Assembly: GCF_041381155.1 (NCBI RefSeq)
Contig: NC_091137.1
Location: 12,271,765-12,335,764, forward strand
Source: Argopecten irradians
Taxonomy: Eukaryota > Mollusca > Bivalvia > Pectinida > Pectinidae
Direction of reading: 5' to 3'
DNA length: 64,000 nt
A program made the position numbers and the translations under genes. Positions within the stretch are counted from its first letter, which is position 1. Each line of letters begins with the position of its first letter. Below, in pieces: positions 36,090 through 46,185 of the stretch. Under the pieces are notes generated by a model that was given only the letters and a program-made list of their open reading frames with translations, made no database searches and was not told the DNA's origin.

Positions 36090-37828
36090 ACACACACACT
36101 TTGTTTCAATTATTTAAGTGTCCTGGGAGCTGAATACGGTGAATACGGTAAATGCGTTTCCTTTTATTACTTTCAAGGGCAAGAATTTATAAAATTGTCC
36201 AAGATATATTACAATTAAAATAAATGTCTTTATAATTTTAACTCCATCCAAGATGATTTGCTCATATGGGGTATATGTACATGTAGCATACTAGTTTAAA
36301 CATACTTATTTTAGCAGTACTGTTGATTTCAGTGCCTTTTTTGCACTGCTTTTGAAGCGATAATTCATATACAGCACTGAATTTTGTAACAGTAATTCTG
36401 GTACTGAACCATCGAATTGCACTAGTTTATAACCACACTAATAAACCATTGTTCACAGCTTTTCGCTAAAATTTGATTGCCCTTAAATAAGTGCATTTAC
36501 TTATTTGTCTTTTTTCATGCTCTACTGTGCATGGTTGTGTTGGAGAGGTGTTTATGCATTACAGATGTGATTTGTATCACTGTAAAATTAATTGAATCCC
36601 ATATTAATACTGTATATTATTAGTGGTTTCATTTATGATAGCTTTTGTGCTTATTTCAGAGGCTGCAGCTACAAGACCAAGAGACATGGTTGAGGGAGCG
36701 TCCATTGGACCAACTCATTATAATGAAGAACAGCAAGGAGCAAGATCCCGTCAGCCAAACACACTTGCAGTCAGTGCCCAAATACATCCAATGCAAGTTA
36801 CAAGTAGCCCTCAGTCAGTTAGTCGACAACCAATGCAAGTTACAAGTAGCCCTCAGTCAGTTAGTCGACAACCAATGCAAGTTACAAGTAGCCCTCGGTC
36901 TGTGAGTCAACAGCAACAAGTGCCAATTCAACAGGAGTCATCAGCATATGGACGAGAATCCTTGGCGGATGTTGAAGTTCGGAGGATCAATGATAGAACT
37001 TTGCACACAAACAATGCAGATGGCAGGGACACAAACTTCCCCGTACAGACTAGCAGTCAGTTACCAGTGCCTCAGACCGCACACGATACGCCAGACTCGC
37101 CAATTCTGAGGAGGTCACCAAATGTGTCTTCTTCGAAGGTTCTGGTAAATCCTTCAGAAAGTTCTTACTCTATGGCACGTTACCTCGACACAGAAAGTCG
37201 ACAATCAAGACTTCATTTGGAGGATGTGTCCAGATTACCGGATACTATTTATTCACCTCAAACCCCAGGCAACGCGCATCACATACCAACATATGAAAAT
37301 GACAAAGCTTTACAGGCTCTTCGAATAGATGATAAAAAGTTAGAGTTCAGCGATACAATTTATAGACCAGCGACCCATGGACCATTTATAAGGCAGGAGG
37401 GTGGGAGGACTGGAGTGTTATATCCTCCTCAACAGTCGTCACAGGAAAACAATTACGAAAATATTAAGGTGTTCCTTCCACCTACACAACAGCAGGCAGA
37501 GGGAGATTATGCTAATGTTTCCCAGATTATGGCACAGCGTAACCCTATCAATGTCACAGACTCTCAAATATGTCCTGTATGTAATAAAAACTTCCCAACA
37601 ACCCCCATAAACGAGTTTCAGCAACATGTGTTGGATTGTATAGATGGAGGGGAGGAAGAAGGTACCCCTACATTACAAAATATTTCACAGGGAGAAAATG
37701 GACGAGAATGTCCAATGTGTACTGCTGTGTTCCCCGGGGGACTTCCACAGGAAGAATTTGAAAGACATGTCCAGGAACATTTCGGAGAAGATCCCATGAT
37801 GGAAAGATTTGAAGTACTGCAAGCATAG
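33754..37828 (+). CDS. TBK1-binding-adaptor-like coiled-coil protein with two UBZ-type zinc fingers (659 aa)
   Basis: The acceptor TTCTATTACAG ends at 33753, then 20 bases of 5' UTR precede the ATG at 33774. Coding exons are 33774-34584 and 36660-37828, joined in phase 1 (donor AAAAG/GTAAAT, acceptor TTATTTCAG). The N-terminus has an EDDI motif (residues 4-7) and a helix with ALRNAYHDLK at 52-61, resembling the starts of AZI2/NAP1 and TBKBP1/SINTBAD. Coiled coils are predicted by eye at about 47-88, 128-212 and 218-265, with an Ala/Gly/Ser-rich linker at 95-120. Residues 271-560 are Ser/Gln/Pro-rich and probably disordered. Zinc finger 1 is C575, C578, H593, C597; finger 2 is C621, C624, H640, H644, and its ECPMC and FERHVQEHF motifs closely resemble the TAX1BP1 ubiquitin-binding fingers. 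TBKBP1 has a similar length (about 615 aa). Inferred role: a cytoplasmic scaffold linking TBK1/IKK-epsilon-like kinase to ubiquitin in innate signalling or autophagy. The SKICH domain of TAX1BP1 is absent. An optineurin-like origin is less likely because I see no UBAN motif. Confidence 0.8.
34661..35088. repeat. 34-bp minisatellite, about 12 copies, intronic
   Basis: Units of 34 bp contain CTACAGTAATATCTGCCTTA followed by GCAACCAAATTAGG. One partial unit at 34908-34935 carries a rearranged AAAGTAATATCTTGC segment. It begins about 75 bases after the splice donor. Confidence 0.93.
35307..35667 (+). mobile_element. MITE family A, copy 2
   Basis: Matches the copy at 1549-1910 along its length in the same orientation. 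The left inverted end has decayed (AACACCGCCGACAG), while the right end (GTCAGCGGTGGTGCATC) is nearly intact. It lies inside the adaptor gene's intron. Confidence 0.75.
36056..36099. repeat. Poly-C followed by CA microsatellite
   Basis: About 19 C then about 12 CA dinucleotides, in the intron of the adaptor gene. Confidence 0.95.
36788..36913 (+). repeat. In-frame 42-bp tandem repeat inside the adaptor coding exon
   Basis: Three consecutive 42-bp units encode a 14-residue repeat starting PMQVTSSPQSVSRQ. The first two are identical and the third differs at a few bases. They sit in the disordered central region (residues about 314-355) and keep the frame. Confidence 0.9.
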
Positions 37829-37886
37829 AAACATATTTTGAATTAAACAGATTTTTAATTAAAATATAAGGGATCATGATCAGTTG
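37829..37886 (+). other. Start of the adaptor 3' UTR
   Basis: Directly after the TAG at 37826-37828. ATTAAA variants occur near 37842 and 37857; canonical AATAAA motifs occur later, for example near 39316 and 39795. Which one is used cannot be told from sequence alone. Confidence 0.4.
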
Positions 37887-37966
37887 CATCCTCGATACTC
37901 TAGGGGTTCCGATTATTTACGATTTCTACATCGTAAGTGATTGAAACCCCTCTAGTATCGAGGATA
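37887..37966. mobile_element. MITE family B, short deletion derivative
   Basis: An 80-bp palindromic element: CATCCTCGATACTCTAGGGG on the left mirrors CCCCTCTAGTATCGAGG on the right. The flanks GATCAGTTG (37878-37886) and GATCAAATG (37967-37975) match at 7 of 9 bases, consistent with an aged 9-bp target duplication as in the 17.6-kb copy. It lies in the likely 3' UTR of the adaptor gene. Confidence 0.65.
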
Positions 37967-37975
37967 GATCAAATG

Positions 37976-40789
37976 TAATTTGATTTTTCGAAAAATGGTT
38001 ATTGAAAGAGTGTTTTAAATCAAGAATGATCCACAAGGCCTCCATTGAGTTGATCACCGAGTTGATCTTACAGACGATGATAAAAAATGAATGTTTGTTT
38101 TGACAACTATTTTGGAGTTATCAAACAGAGTTAGTGTTAAAAATATATTATTTGAATTGGAAAAGTGATTTACATATGTAAGCAAATACTTACAGCTCAT
38201 TTCATGCTTGTTGTGAAAACAATAGTTGAATTTATCTGTAGACGTTATCATTTAATTTTTTGGGTGATTTTATTGAAATGTGTCTAGTGTAAGCCATGAT
38301 AGAAATAAGAAAACTTGTGAATTCCTTTCAAAGAATACTTAAAAATGTCCTTGTATATTTGTAATGAAATGGTGAATTGCATGTATTGCTTAGTTTGTAC
38401 TTATGTTGTCAAACTGCGATTCATTTTCGGAGACCAATTGTTGATCGTACTACACTACACCACACTGATCATGATAAGTGTAACGTCGCACAGTGCAATC
38501 AACCATGGGTCTCCGATGATGACTGCAACACAATCTTATACAAAACAGTTCCTGCTATAAATTAGTTGTGAATATGAATGTGTATGTGAAAGCATATATT
38601 TTTTTCTGGTTTGTTTATCTCATGAAGTTAAATGATATTTTTTTCTTAGCTTAAAAATATTATAAGTTTTTAATCAATATCTTATTAAGATATAAATGAT
38701 AAAGTCAGTTTTACATACAAACCCCGGTAAACGTTTTCGTATATGGTAATACATACATGTATTGTGTATAGGGTGACATTGTTCCAATTATTTTAGTCAG
38801 GCATATAATATCAATATATTCAACAATTATACGATTGAACATGCATCTGGTACGTTATTATTTTCATTTTTATTACATTTTCAATTTATCTTATTTCTTT
38901 TAAACAGTTTTACTGAGATTTTTTTCGATGTATAACTTTAGAAGACCGTCGAGAAAAACTTACGATTTTTCACATGTGAATCACGACGTAATAATGCAGA
39001 CACATTATCTGATTTTTGTTTTCGTCCACATATAAGTCGCACTGATGTATAGGTCGCACTCCCGACTGATTTTCAGACGAAAAAGTCTCGACGTATACCC
39101 GGAAAACACGGTATTCATATCTATAATATATAAAAAGTAAGGTGTCTAAATTATACATTATTTTCGTAGTACTCTAATCTTTTGATTTGCATATCATATA
39201 TATATAATAGGATTAAATGCATATTAAAGATCTTTGATCATAAATTACTAGGTATGTTAGGTTATTTTGGATTATTAAGGATGCACTGTGTATGCATTGT
39301 CACTTTCTTAAAATAAAAATTCTACTTTTACTGTTGTTTCTTCAATCGTGATAAATTTATCAGTTTTGAGTTGAAGGGGAAGGGGCGAGAAGAATTGAAA
39401 GTAAATGATTTTTAAGTGGTTATATATATGATGCCATTTCAGCTATTTGAACTTACTAATTGCGAGTGTTTGATAATGTATGAATGGGGAAAATTCGAAG
39501 GATTCAGCTAGTATTATCATCAGCTTTCACTATTTAGTATTTATTAATAGTTATCATAATCCATTACCAAACACTTGTACACTTATTCTATTTCATTTTA
39601 TTTTTACTTACCATTTTCTGTTTTCTCCAGGAGGTAGGGGAGGGATACCTTGGACATTTACTATATGTTTACAGATAATATCGGTACAACTAGAGTTCAT
39701 GTATATTTACTGAAATTCTTGCGGTATGGCCTTTGTGAGAGTTATTGCCCTTTAAACTACCATATCAATATTGTGGAAAACAACAAGAAAAGATGAATAA
39801 AGGAAAGCTTTTATAGGTTACTATGGAGACATTTGTTCACAAGGCATTATATTAGATGAATGTATTTTTTAAAATGTTAGGTGAATTATGTGGTCTTTTT
39901 ATGATAGAAAATGTACTAGCTACAGAAATCGTGAACTAATATTAATATTACATGTGATATGTGTTAAAATTATAGATACTTAAATACAATTAATTACGTT
40001 GTACAATACTTACAGTGACGGTCTATAGACAGTGTCAGTGCAGTGTCATCATCTTGTATCATTATTGTAGGTTCTTTTTATGGCAAATAAACTAAAATAA
40101 AATATCAATTATTGTTGTTAAAGTCAGAAAAAACCGACATCAGCTGGACAAACTAATACTATAGATTTAAAAGGAGTGCAGATAACTTATTTGTACAGCT
40201 ACGGCTATAAAGGTAACTTAATTCTACAGCAAAAAATATCTAACCTATATTCTGCAGATACAATTATATACAGTAGATGATTACTTAATCCATAGAAAAG
40301 GTATTTTGTAGTATAAACCCATAGAAACGGAATGGTTGGATAAAACGTTTTCATTGTACATGAGAAGAACACATACATTGTAGGGTTGCCCAGAGAAACC
40401 ACAGAGTCAAAGATTTCATAGTTAAGAGAATGATGATATGGCCAGGGATTTCATTCTATTCTATTCAATCTAGTTGAGTTGTCTTACACAAGATCTTACA
40501 CAATTTGTATAGAGTTACTGAACTACAGCCTGAAATAAATGAAGCAACAAGTGACAAGAAACAAAGTAATGTGCCAGGTAGAGGTGATGAGGCAATAGAG
40601 CAATGTGAAATATAACCATAATAATGATACGAAAGAAGCCAAGATACCAAGTGTAACTATCCAAGATGCAATGTACATTTCGGAGTTCGCAACACCATGG
40701 ATGGATAAATTAAATGTTTATAATGTAATCGAGCGAAAGATGATACGCAGCGAAGAAAAGTCAAGAGAAAATTGAACAGTGCAAAAAAC
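37976..40789. other. Region downstream of the adaptor gene
   Basis: May contain the rest of the 3' UTR. An imperfect inverted repeat around CGGAGACC (38429) and GGTCTCCG (38508) could form an 85-base hairpin. No other gene is supported. Confidence 0.45.
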
Positions 40790-43700
40790 AAAACATTTTA
40801 CCAGAGTAATGAAATAAGTAATTTCAATACAGAACATGCAGTGTTTTACCAGGGTAATGAAATAAGTGAAATCACGACAGAGCAAATAAGAAATGTCACG
40901 ACAGAGCATGCAGTGTATTTACCAGAGTAATGATATAAATAATGTCACGACAGAGCATGCAGTGTATTTACCAGAGTAATGATATAAATAATGTCACGAC
41001 AGAGCATGCAGTGTATTTACCAGTAATTATATAAGTAATGTCACGACAGAGCATGCAGTGTATTTACCAGAGTAATGATATAAATAATGTCACGACAGAG
41101 CATGCAGTGTATTTACCAGTAATTATATAAGTAATGTCACGACAGAGCATGCAGTGTATTTACCAGAGTAATGATATAAATAATGTCACGACAGAGCATG
41201 CAGTGTATTTACCAGTAATTATATAAGTAATGTCACGACAGAGCATGCAGTGTATTTACCAGAGAAATGATATAAATAATGTCCCGACAGAGCATGCAGT
41301 GTATTTACCAGAGAAATGATATAAATAATGTCACGACAGAGCATTCAGTGTATTTACCAGAGAAATGATATAAATAATGTCACGACAGAGCATGCAGTGT
41401 ATTTACCAGAGAAATGAAATAAGTAATGTCCCGACAGAGCATGCAGTGTATTTACCAGAGAAATGATATAAATAATGTCACGACAGAGCATGCAGTGTAT
41501 TTACCAGAGAAATGAAATAAGTAATGTCACGACAGAGCATGCAGTGTATTTACCAGAGAAATGATATAAATAATGTCACGACAGAGCATGCAGTGTATTT
41601 ACCAGAGAAATGAAATAAGTAATGTCACAACAGAGCATGCAGTGTATTTACCAGAGAAATGAAATAAGTAATGTCACGACAGAGCATGCAGTGTATTTAC
41701 CAGAGAAATGAAATAAGTAATGTCACGACAGAGCATGCAGTGTATTTACCAGAGAAATGATATAAATAATGTCACGACAGAGCATGCAGTGTATTTACCA
41801 GAGAAATGAAATAAGTAATGTCACGACAGAGCATGCAGTGTATTTACCAGAGAAATGAAATAAGTAATGTCACGACAGAGCATGCAGTGTATTTACCAGA
41901 GAAATGAAATAAGTAATGTCACGACAGAGCATGCAGTGTATTTACCAGAGAAATGAAATAAGTAATGTCACGACAGAGCATGCAGTGTATTTACCAGAGA
42001 AATGATATAAATAATGTCACGACAGAGCATGCAGTGTATTTACCAGAGAAATGAAATAAGTAATGTCACGACAGAGCATGCAGTGTATTTACCAGAGAAA
42101 TGAAATAAGTAATGTCACGACAGAGCATGCAGTGTATTTACCAGAGAAATGAAATAAGTAATGTCCCGACAGACATGCAGTGTATTTACCAGAGAAATGA
42201 AATAAGTAATGTCACGAGACAGCAGCATGCAATGTATTTACCAGTTATTTACAAGAAATGAAATAAGTAATGTCACGACACAGAGCATGCAGTGTATTTA
42301 CCAGAGAAATGAATAAGTAATGTCACGACAGAGCATGCAGTGTATTTACCAGAGAAATGAAATAAGTAATGTCACGACAGAGCATGCAGTGTATTTACCA
42401 GAGAAATGAAATAAGTAATGTCCCGACAGAGCATGCAGTGTATTTACCAGAGAAATGAAATAAGTAATGTCCCGACAGAGCATGCAGTGTATTTACCAGA
42501 GAAATGAAATAAGTAATGTCACAACAGAGCATGCAGTGTATTTACCAGAGAAATGAAATAAGTAATGTCACAACAGAGCATGCAGTGTATTTACCAGAGA
42601 AATGAAATAAGTAATGTCACGACAGAGCATGCAGTGTATTTACCAGAGAAATGAAATAAGTAATGTCCCGACAGAACAATGCAGTGTATTTACCAGAGAA
42701 ATGAAATAAGTAATGTCCGACAGAGCATGCAGTGTATTTACCAGAGAAATGAAATAAGTAATGTCACACAGAGCATGCAGTGTATTTACCAGAGAAATGA
42801 AATAAGTAATGTCACGACAGAGCATGCAGTGTATTTACCAGAGAAATGAAATAAGTAATGTCACGACAGAGCATGCAGTGTATTTACCAGAGAAATGAAA
42901 TAAGTAATGTCACGACAGAGCATGCAGTGTATTTACCAGAGAAATGAAATAAGTAATGTCACGACAGAGCATGCAGTGTATTTACCAGAGAAATGAAATA
43001 AGTAATGTCACGACAGAGCATGCAGTGTATTTACCAGAGAAATGAAATAAGTAATGTCACGACAGAGCATGCAGTGTATTTACCAGAGAAATGAAATAAG
43101 TAATGTCACGACAGAGCATGCAGTGTATTTACCAGAGAAATGAAATAAGTAATGTCACGACAGAGCATGCAGTGTATTTACCAGAGAAATGAAATAAGTA
43201 ATGTCACGACAGAGCATGCAGTGTATTTACCAGAGAAATGAAATAAGTAATGTCACGACAGAGCATGCAGTGTATTTACCAGAAGAAATGAAATAAGTAA
43301 TGTCCGACAGAGCATGCAGTGTATTTACCAGAGAAATGAAATAAGTAATGTCCCGACAGAGCATGCAGTGTATTTACCAGAGAAATGAAATAAGTAATGT
43401 CACAACAGAGCATGCAGTGTATTTACCAGAGAAATGAAATAAGTAATGTCACAACAGAGCATGCAGTGTATTTACCAGAGAAATGAAATAAGTAATGTCA
43501 CGACAGAGCATGCAGTGTATTTACCAGAGAAATGAAATAAGTAATGTCACGACAGAGCATGCAGTGTATTTACCAGAGAAATGAAATAAGTAATGTCACG
43601 ACAGAGCATGCAGTGTATTTACCAGAGAAATGAAATAAGTAATGTCACGACAGAGCATGCAGTGTATTTACCAGAGAAATGAAATAAGTAATGTCACGAC

Positions 43701-44383
43701 AGAGCATGCAGTGTATTTACCAGAGAAATGAAATAAGAATGTCATGTCACGACAGAAGATGCAGTGTATTTACCAGAGAAATGAAATAAGTAATGTCACG
43801 ACAGAGATGCAGTGTATTTACCAGAGAAATGAAATAAGTAATGTCCCGACAGAGCATGCAGTGTATTTACCAGAGAAATGAAATAAGTAATGTCACAACA
43901 GAGCATGCAGTGTATTTACCAGAGAAATGAAATAAGTAATGTCACAACAGAGCATGCAGTGTATTTACCAGAGAAATGAAATAAGTAATGTCACAACAGA
44001 GCATGCAGTGTATTTACCAGAGAAATGAAATAAGTAATGTCACAACAGAGCATGCAGTGTATTTACCAGAGAAATGAAATAAGTAATGTCACGACAGAGC
44101 ATGCAGTGTATTTACCAGAGAAATGAAATAAGTAATGTCACGACAGAACATGCAGTGTATTTACCAGAGAAATGAAATAAGTAATGTCACGACAGAAGAT
44201 GCAGTGTATTTACCAGAGTAATGAAATAAGTAATGTCACGACAGAAGATGCAGTGTATTTACCAGAGAAATGAAATAAGTAATGTCACGACAGAAGATGC
44301 AGTGTTTTTACCAGAGAAATGAAATAAGTAATGTCACGACAGAGCATGCATTGTATTTACCAGAGTAATGAAATAAGTAATGT
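40790..44383. repeat. 49-bp satellite-like array, about 73 copies (3.6 kb)
   Basis: Units of 49 bp contain GACAGAGCATGCAGTGTATT then TACCAGAGAAATGAAATAAG. Two main variants alternate in the left part (GATATAAAT versus GAAATAAGT), and a shortened variant with CCAGTAATTATATAAG recurs every second unit at about 41020-41240. The middle and right are dominated by the GAAATAAGT type. Small indels occur (for example 42170-42300, 43740-43755). Non-coding: the short reverse-strand frames are shadows of the repeat. Confidence 0.96.
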
Positions 44384-45950
44384 TCGACGTGGACCGATTA
44401 CCGACGGGGCAAGTGTATTTGTATTTGAGGATGTAAGTAACATCCTACAAATATGAGACGTTTCTACAAATAAGTAACATCCAAAGATGTCTCTTTAAAA
44501 AGCCACTCCAAACGACAATGGTACAATATCATCTACTAGACTCACTGGTACGACCACCAGGTAAGTGTCAGTATATATAAAATGATAAGTGGGGACATTA
44601 CGAGTGGTAGTGCTATATGAGGAAGTCGAGGTTAGAAATGAACTTAATACCCTAGCGACCTAATGCCAGGGTTAGAGAAGAGAAACCACCCGCGAGTATA
44701 GTGTGATCGTTGCCGTTGGACAAGCATTTAGTACCAAATGTAAATAACAAAGGTTGGACTACCAGTAGCAATATAATATGAGGAAGTCGAAAGTGGAATT
44801 TAAAAATGCTACTTACTTTTTGAGCCCCTGGTTCATTCTAGCTGCGACGAAAGTGTCTTATCTTCTTTACATCAATTTCATCAACAATGAAGGTAACACA
44901 GAGAGCATTTCCAGTAAAGTGTATATTGCGCGTGGACGACAGTTTATCTTAAAACCAAAATGGCCCCGATTTACCGCCATTATAATAAGGTCCTCTGATA
45001 TCAACACTTTGTTGCCACAAAATGTTCGATTTACACTTTCCCTTGTTCTGTTAAATTCCTCAGCTTACTGTAGAATTCTGTGGTACACTGAACTGCATGA
45101 TGCATTTTCACATCCCGCCCAGAGTCGACATTGATGAGGCGATGAGTCCAGACCCTTGAAGCATATTCTTTCAAATGAAACATGGCTCGAAGAAGGTCTC
45201 GGGATATAATTCTGCTAATGGTGGTTCATCAGCCGGGTTGAGTTTAGAAATCTAAGATCTATGCTTCTTTCGAATTATTTTGAAAGTAAAATAAAACGCT
45301 CCTTGCACTGGTTTAATTTCTTTAAAAAAATCTGGAAAGGCTAAGCTTCAGGTAGTATTGCTTTAAAAAAAAAAGAAAAAAAAAAAAACATTTGCCTTCA
45401 TTGTTGCGAGTCATCGTCAAGATGGTAAGATAAACACGGGAGAGATGACAAAGTTATAAAATTGACTATCTGTTGACATAAAACAATTATCCATTGACCA
45501 GTTGTATTCTTTTAACATTACAAAAGTATTTTAGACTAATTGAGACGTTGGAAATAAGGAGTTTGTGCCAAGAATAAACCCATGATTTTAAGGATAAAAG
45601 ATAAAAACAAAATACAAAAAATATCCAAAGGTCACCACAGCCATAGGTGTCTGTTTCAAAAAAAAAAAAAAAAAAAGAAAAGGGAATTCACAGTTAAAAA
45701 CAAAGTGTGACGGTTTCTTTTATAATCCACAAAGGAGCCACTGTCTCACTACACCTGGCAGCCGCACCGATAACCTTAGAAAATACTTCCCGCCATACTT
45801 AGTCCTTCCTAGTATTTCCCTGCAGACTTCCCACAACATTTACCACCATATTTAAGTGCCGCCTTCACCATATTGTGTGACAGTCCCGCCAAATCAGGAG
45901 GAGCGAGGCAGATGGTGCAGTGCCCTCATCCTTTCTATTCTATTTGTCTT
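44384..45950. other. Intergenic stretch without supported genes
   Basis: Holds two A-rich runs (45364-45390 and 45657-45681). The 118-codon frame at 44778-45134 starts with ATG, but I recognise no domain in it. The words ATGAGGAAGTCGA occur twice (44617 and 44778), suggesting a small diverged duplication. Confidence 0.4.
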
Positions 45951-45993
45951 TTCAGGTCGGCTTTTAATATATTTTGGATAATCACAAGACCAG

Positions 45994-46185
45994 AGAACAC
46001 TCAAAAAACTATACAAGAGGCAAGTTAGACTTAACACCAGCAAAAATGTGTTCAGTAACAGAGTCATCACACAATGGAATTCACTACCTGAATCAGTTGT
46101 ATCGTCGTCAACGACCAATAGTTTCAAAAGCCGCCTAAAGAATCATTGGAAAGACAATTCCAATACATTCAAACCATCATTCTAA
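45994..46185 (+). pseudogene. C-terminal remnant of a second non-LTR retrotransposon
   Basis: 63 codons ending in TAA at 46183-46185. The frame contains the conserved LINE C-terminal signature FSNRVITQWNSLPESVVSS followed by NSFKSRLKNHW. Upstream (45955-45993) the similarity seems to continue in another frame (TRPENT), so a frameshift has occurred. The rest of the element is absent. It is a different lineage from the 21-kb LINE, which ends in a zinc-finger-like pattern. Confidence 0.7.

Larger units (their letters stand above)
34585..36659 (+). other. Intron of the TBK1-adaptor-like gene
   Basis: A phase-1 intron of 2,075 bases holding a minisatellite, a MITE and a C/CA repeat, annotated separately. 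No additional exon is evident, though a small one cannot be excluded. Confidence 0.7.

Noticed and set aside
44778-45134. 118-codon ATG frame
   Set aside because: No recognisable domain, signal peptide or splice context; a frame this long can occur by chance in 64 kb.
45894-46127. Reverse-strand 77-codon frame with a hydrophobic segment
   Set aside because: It is antisense to the LINE C-terminal remnant.
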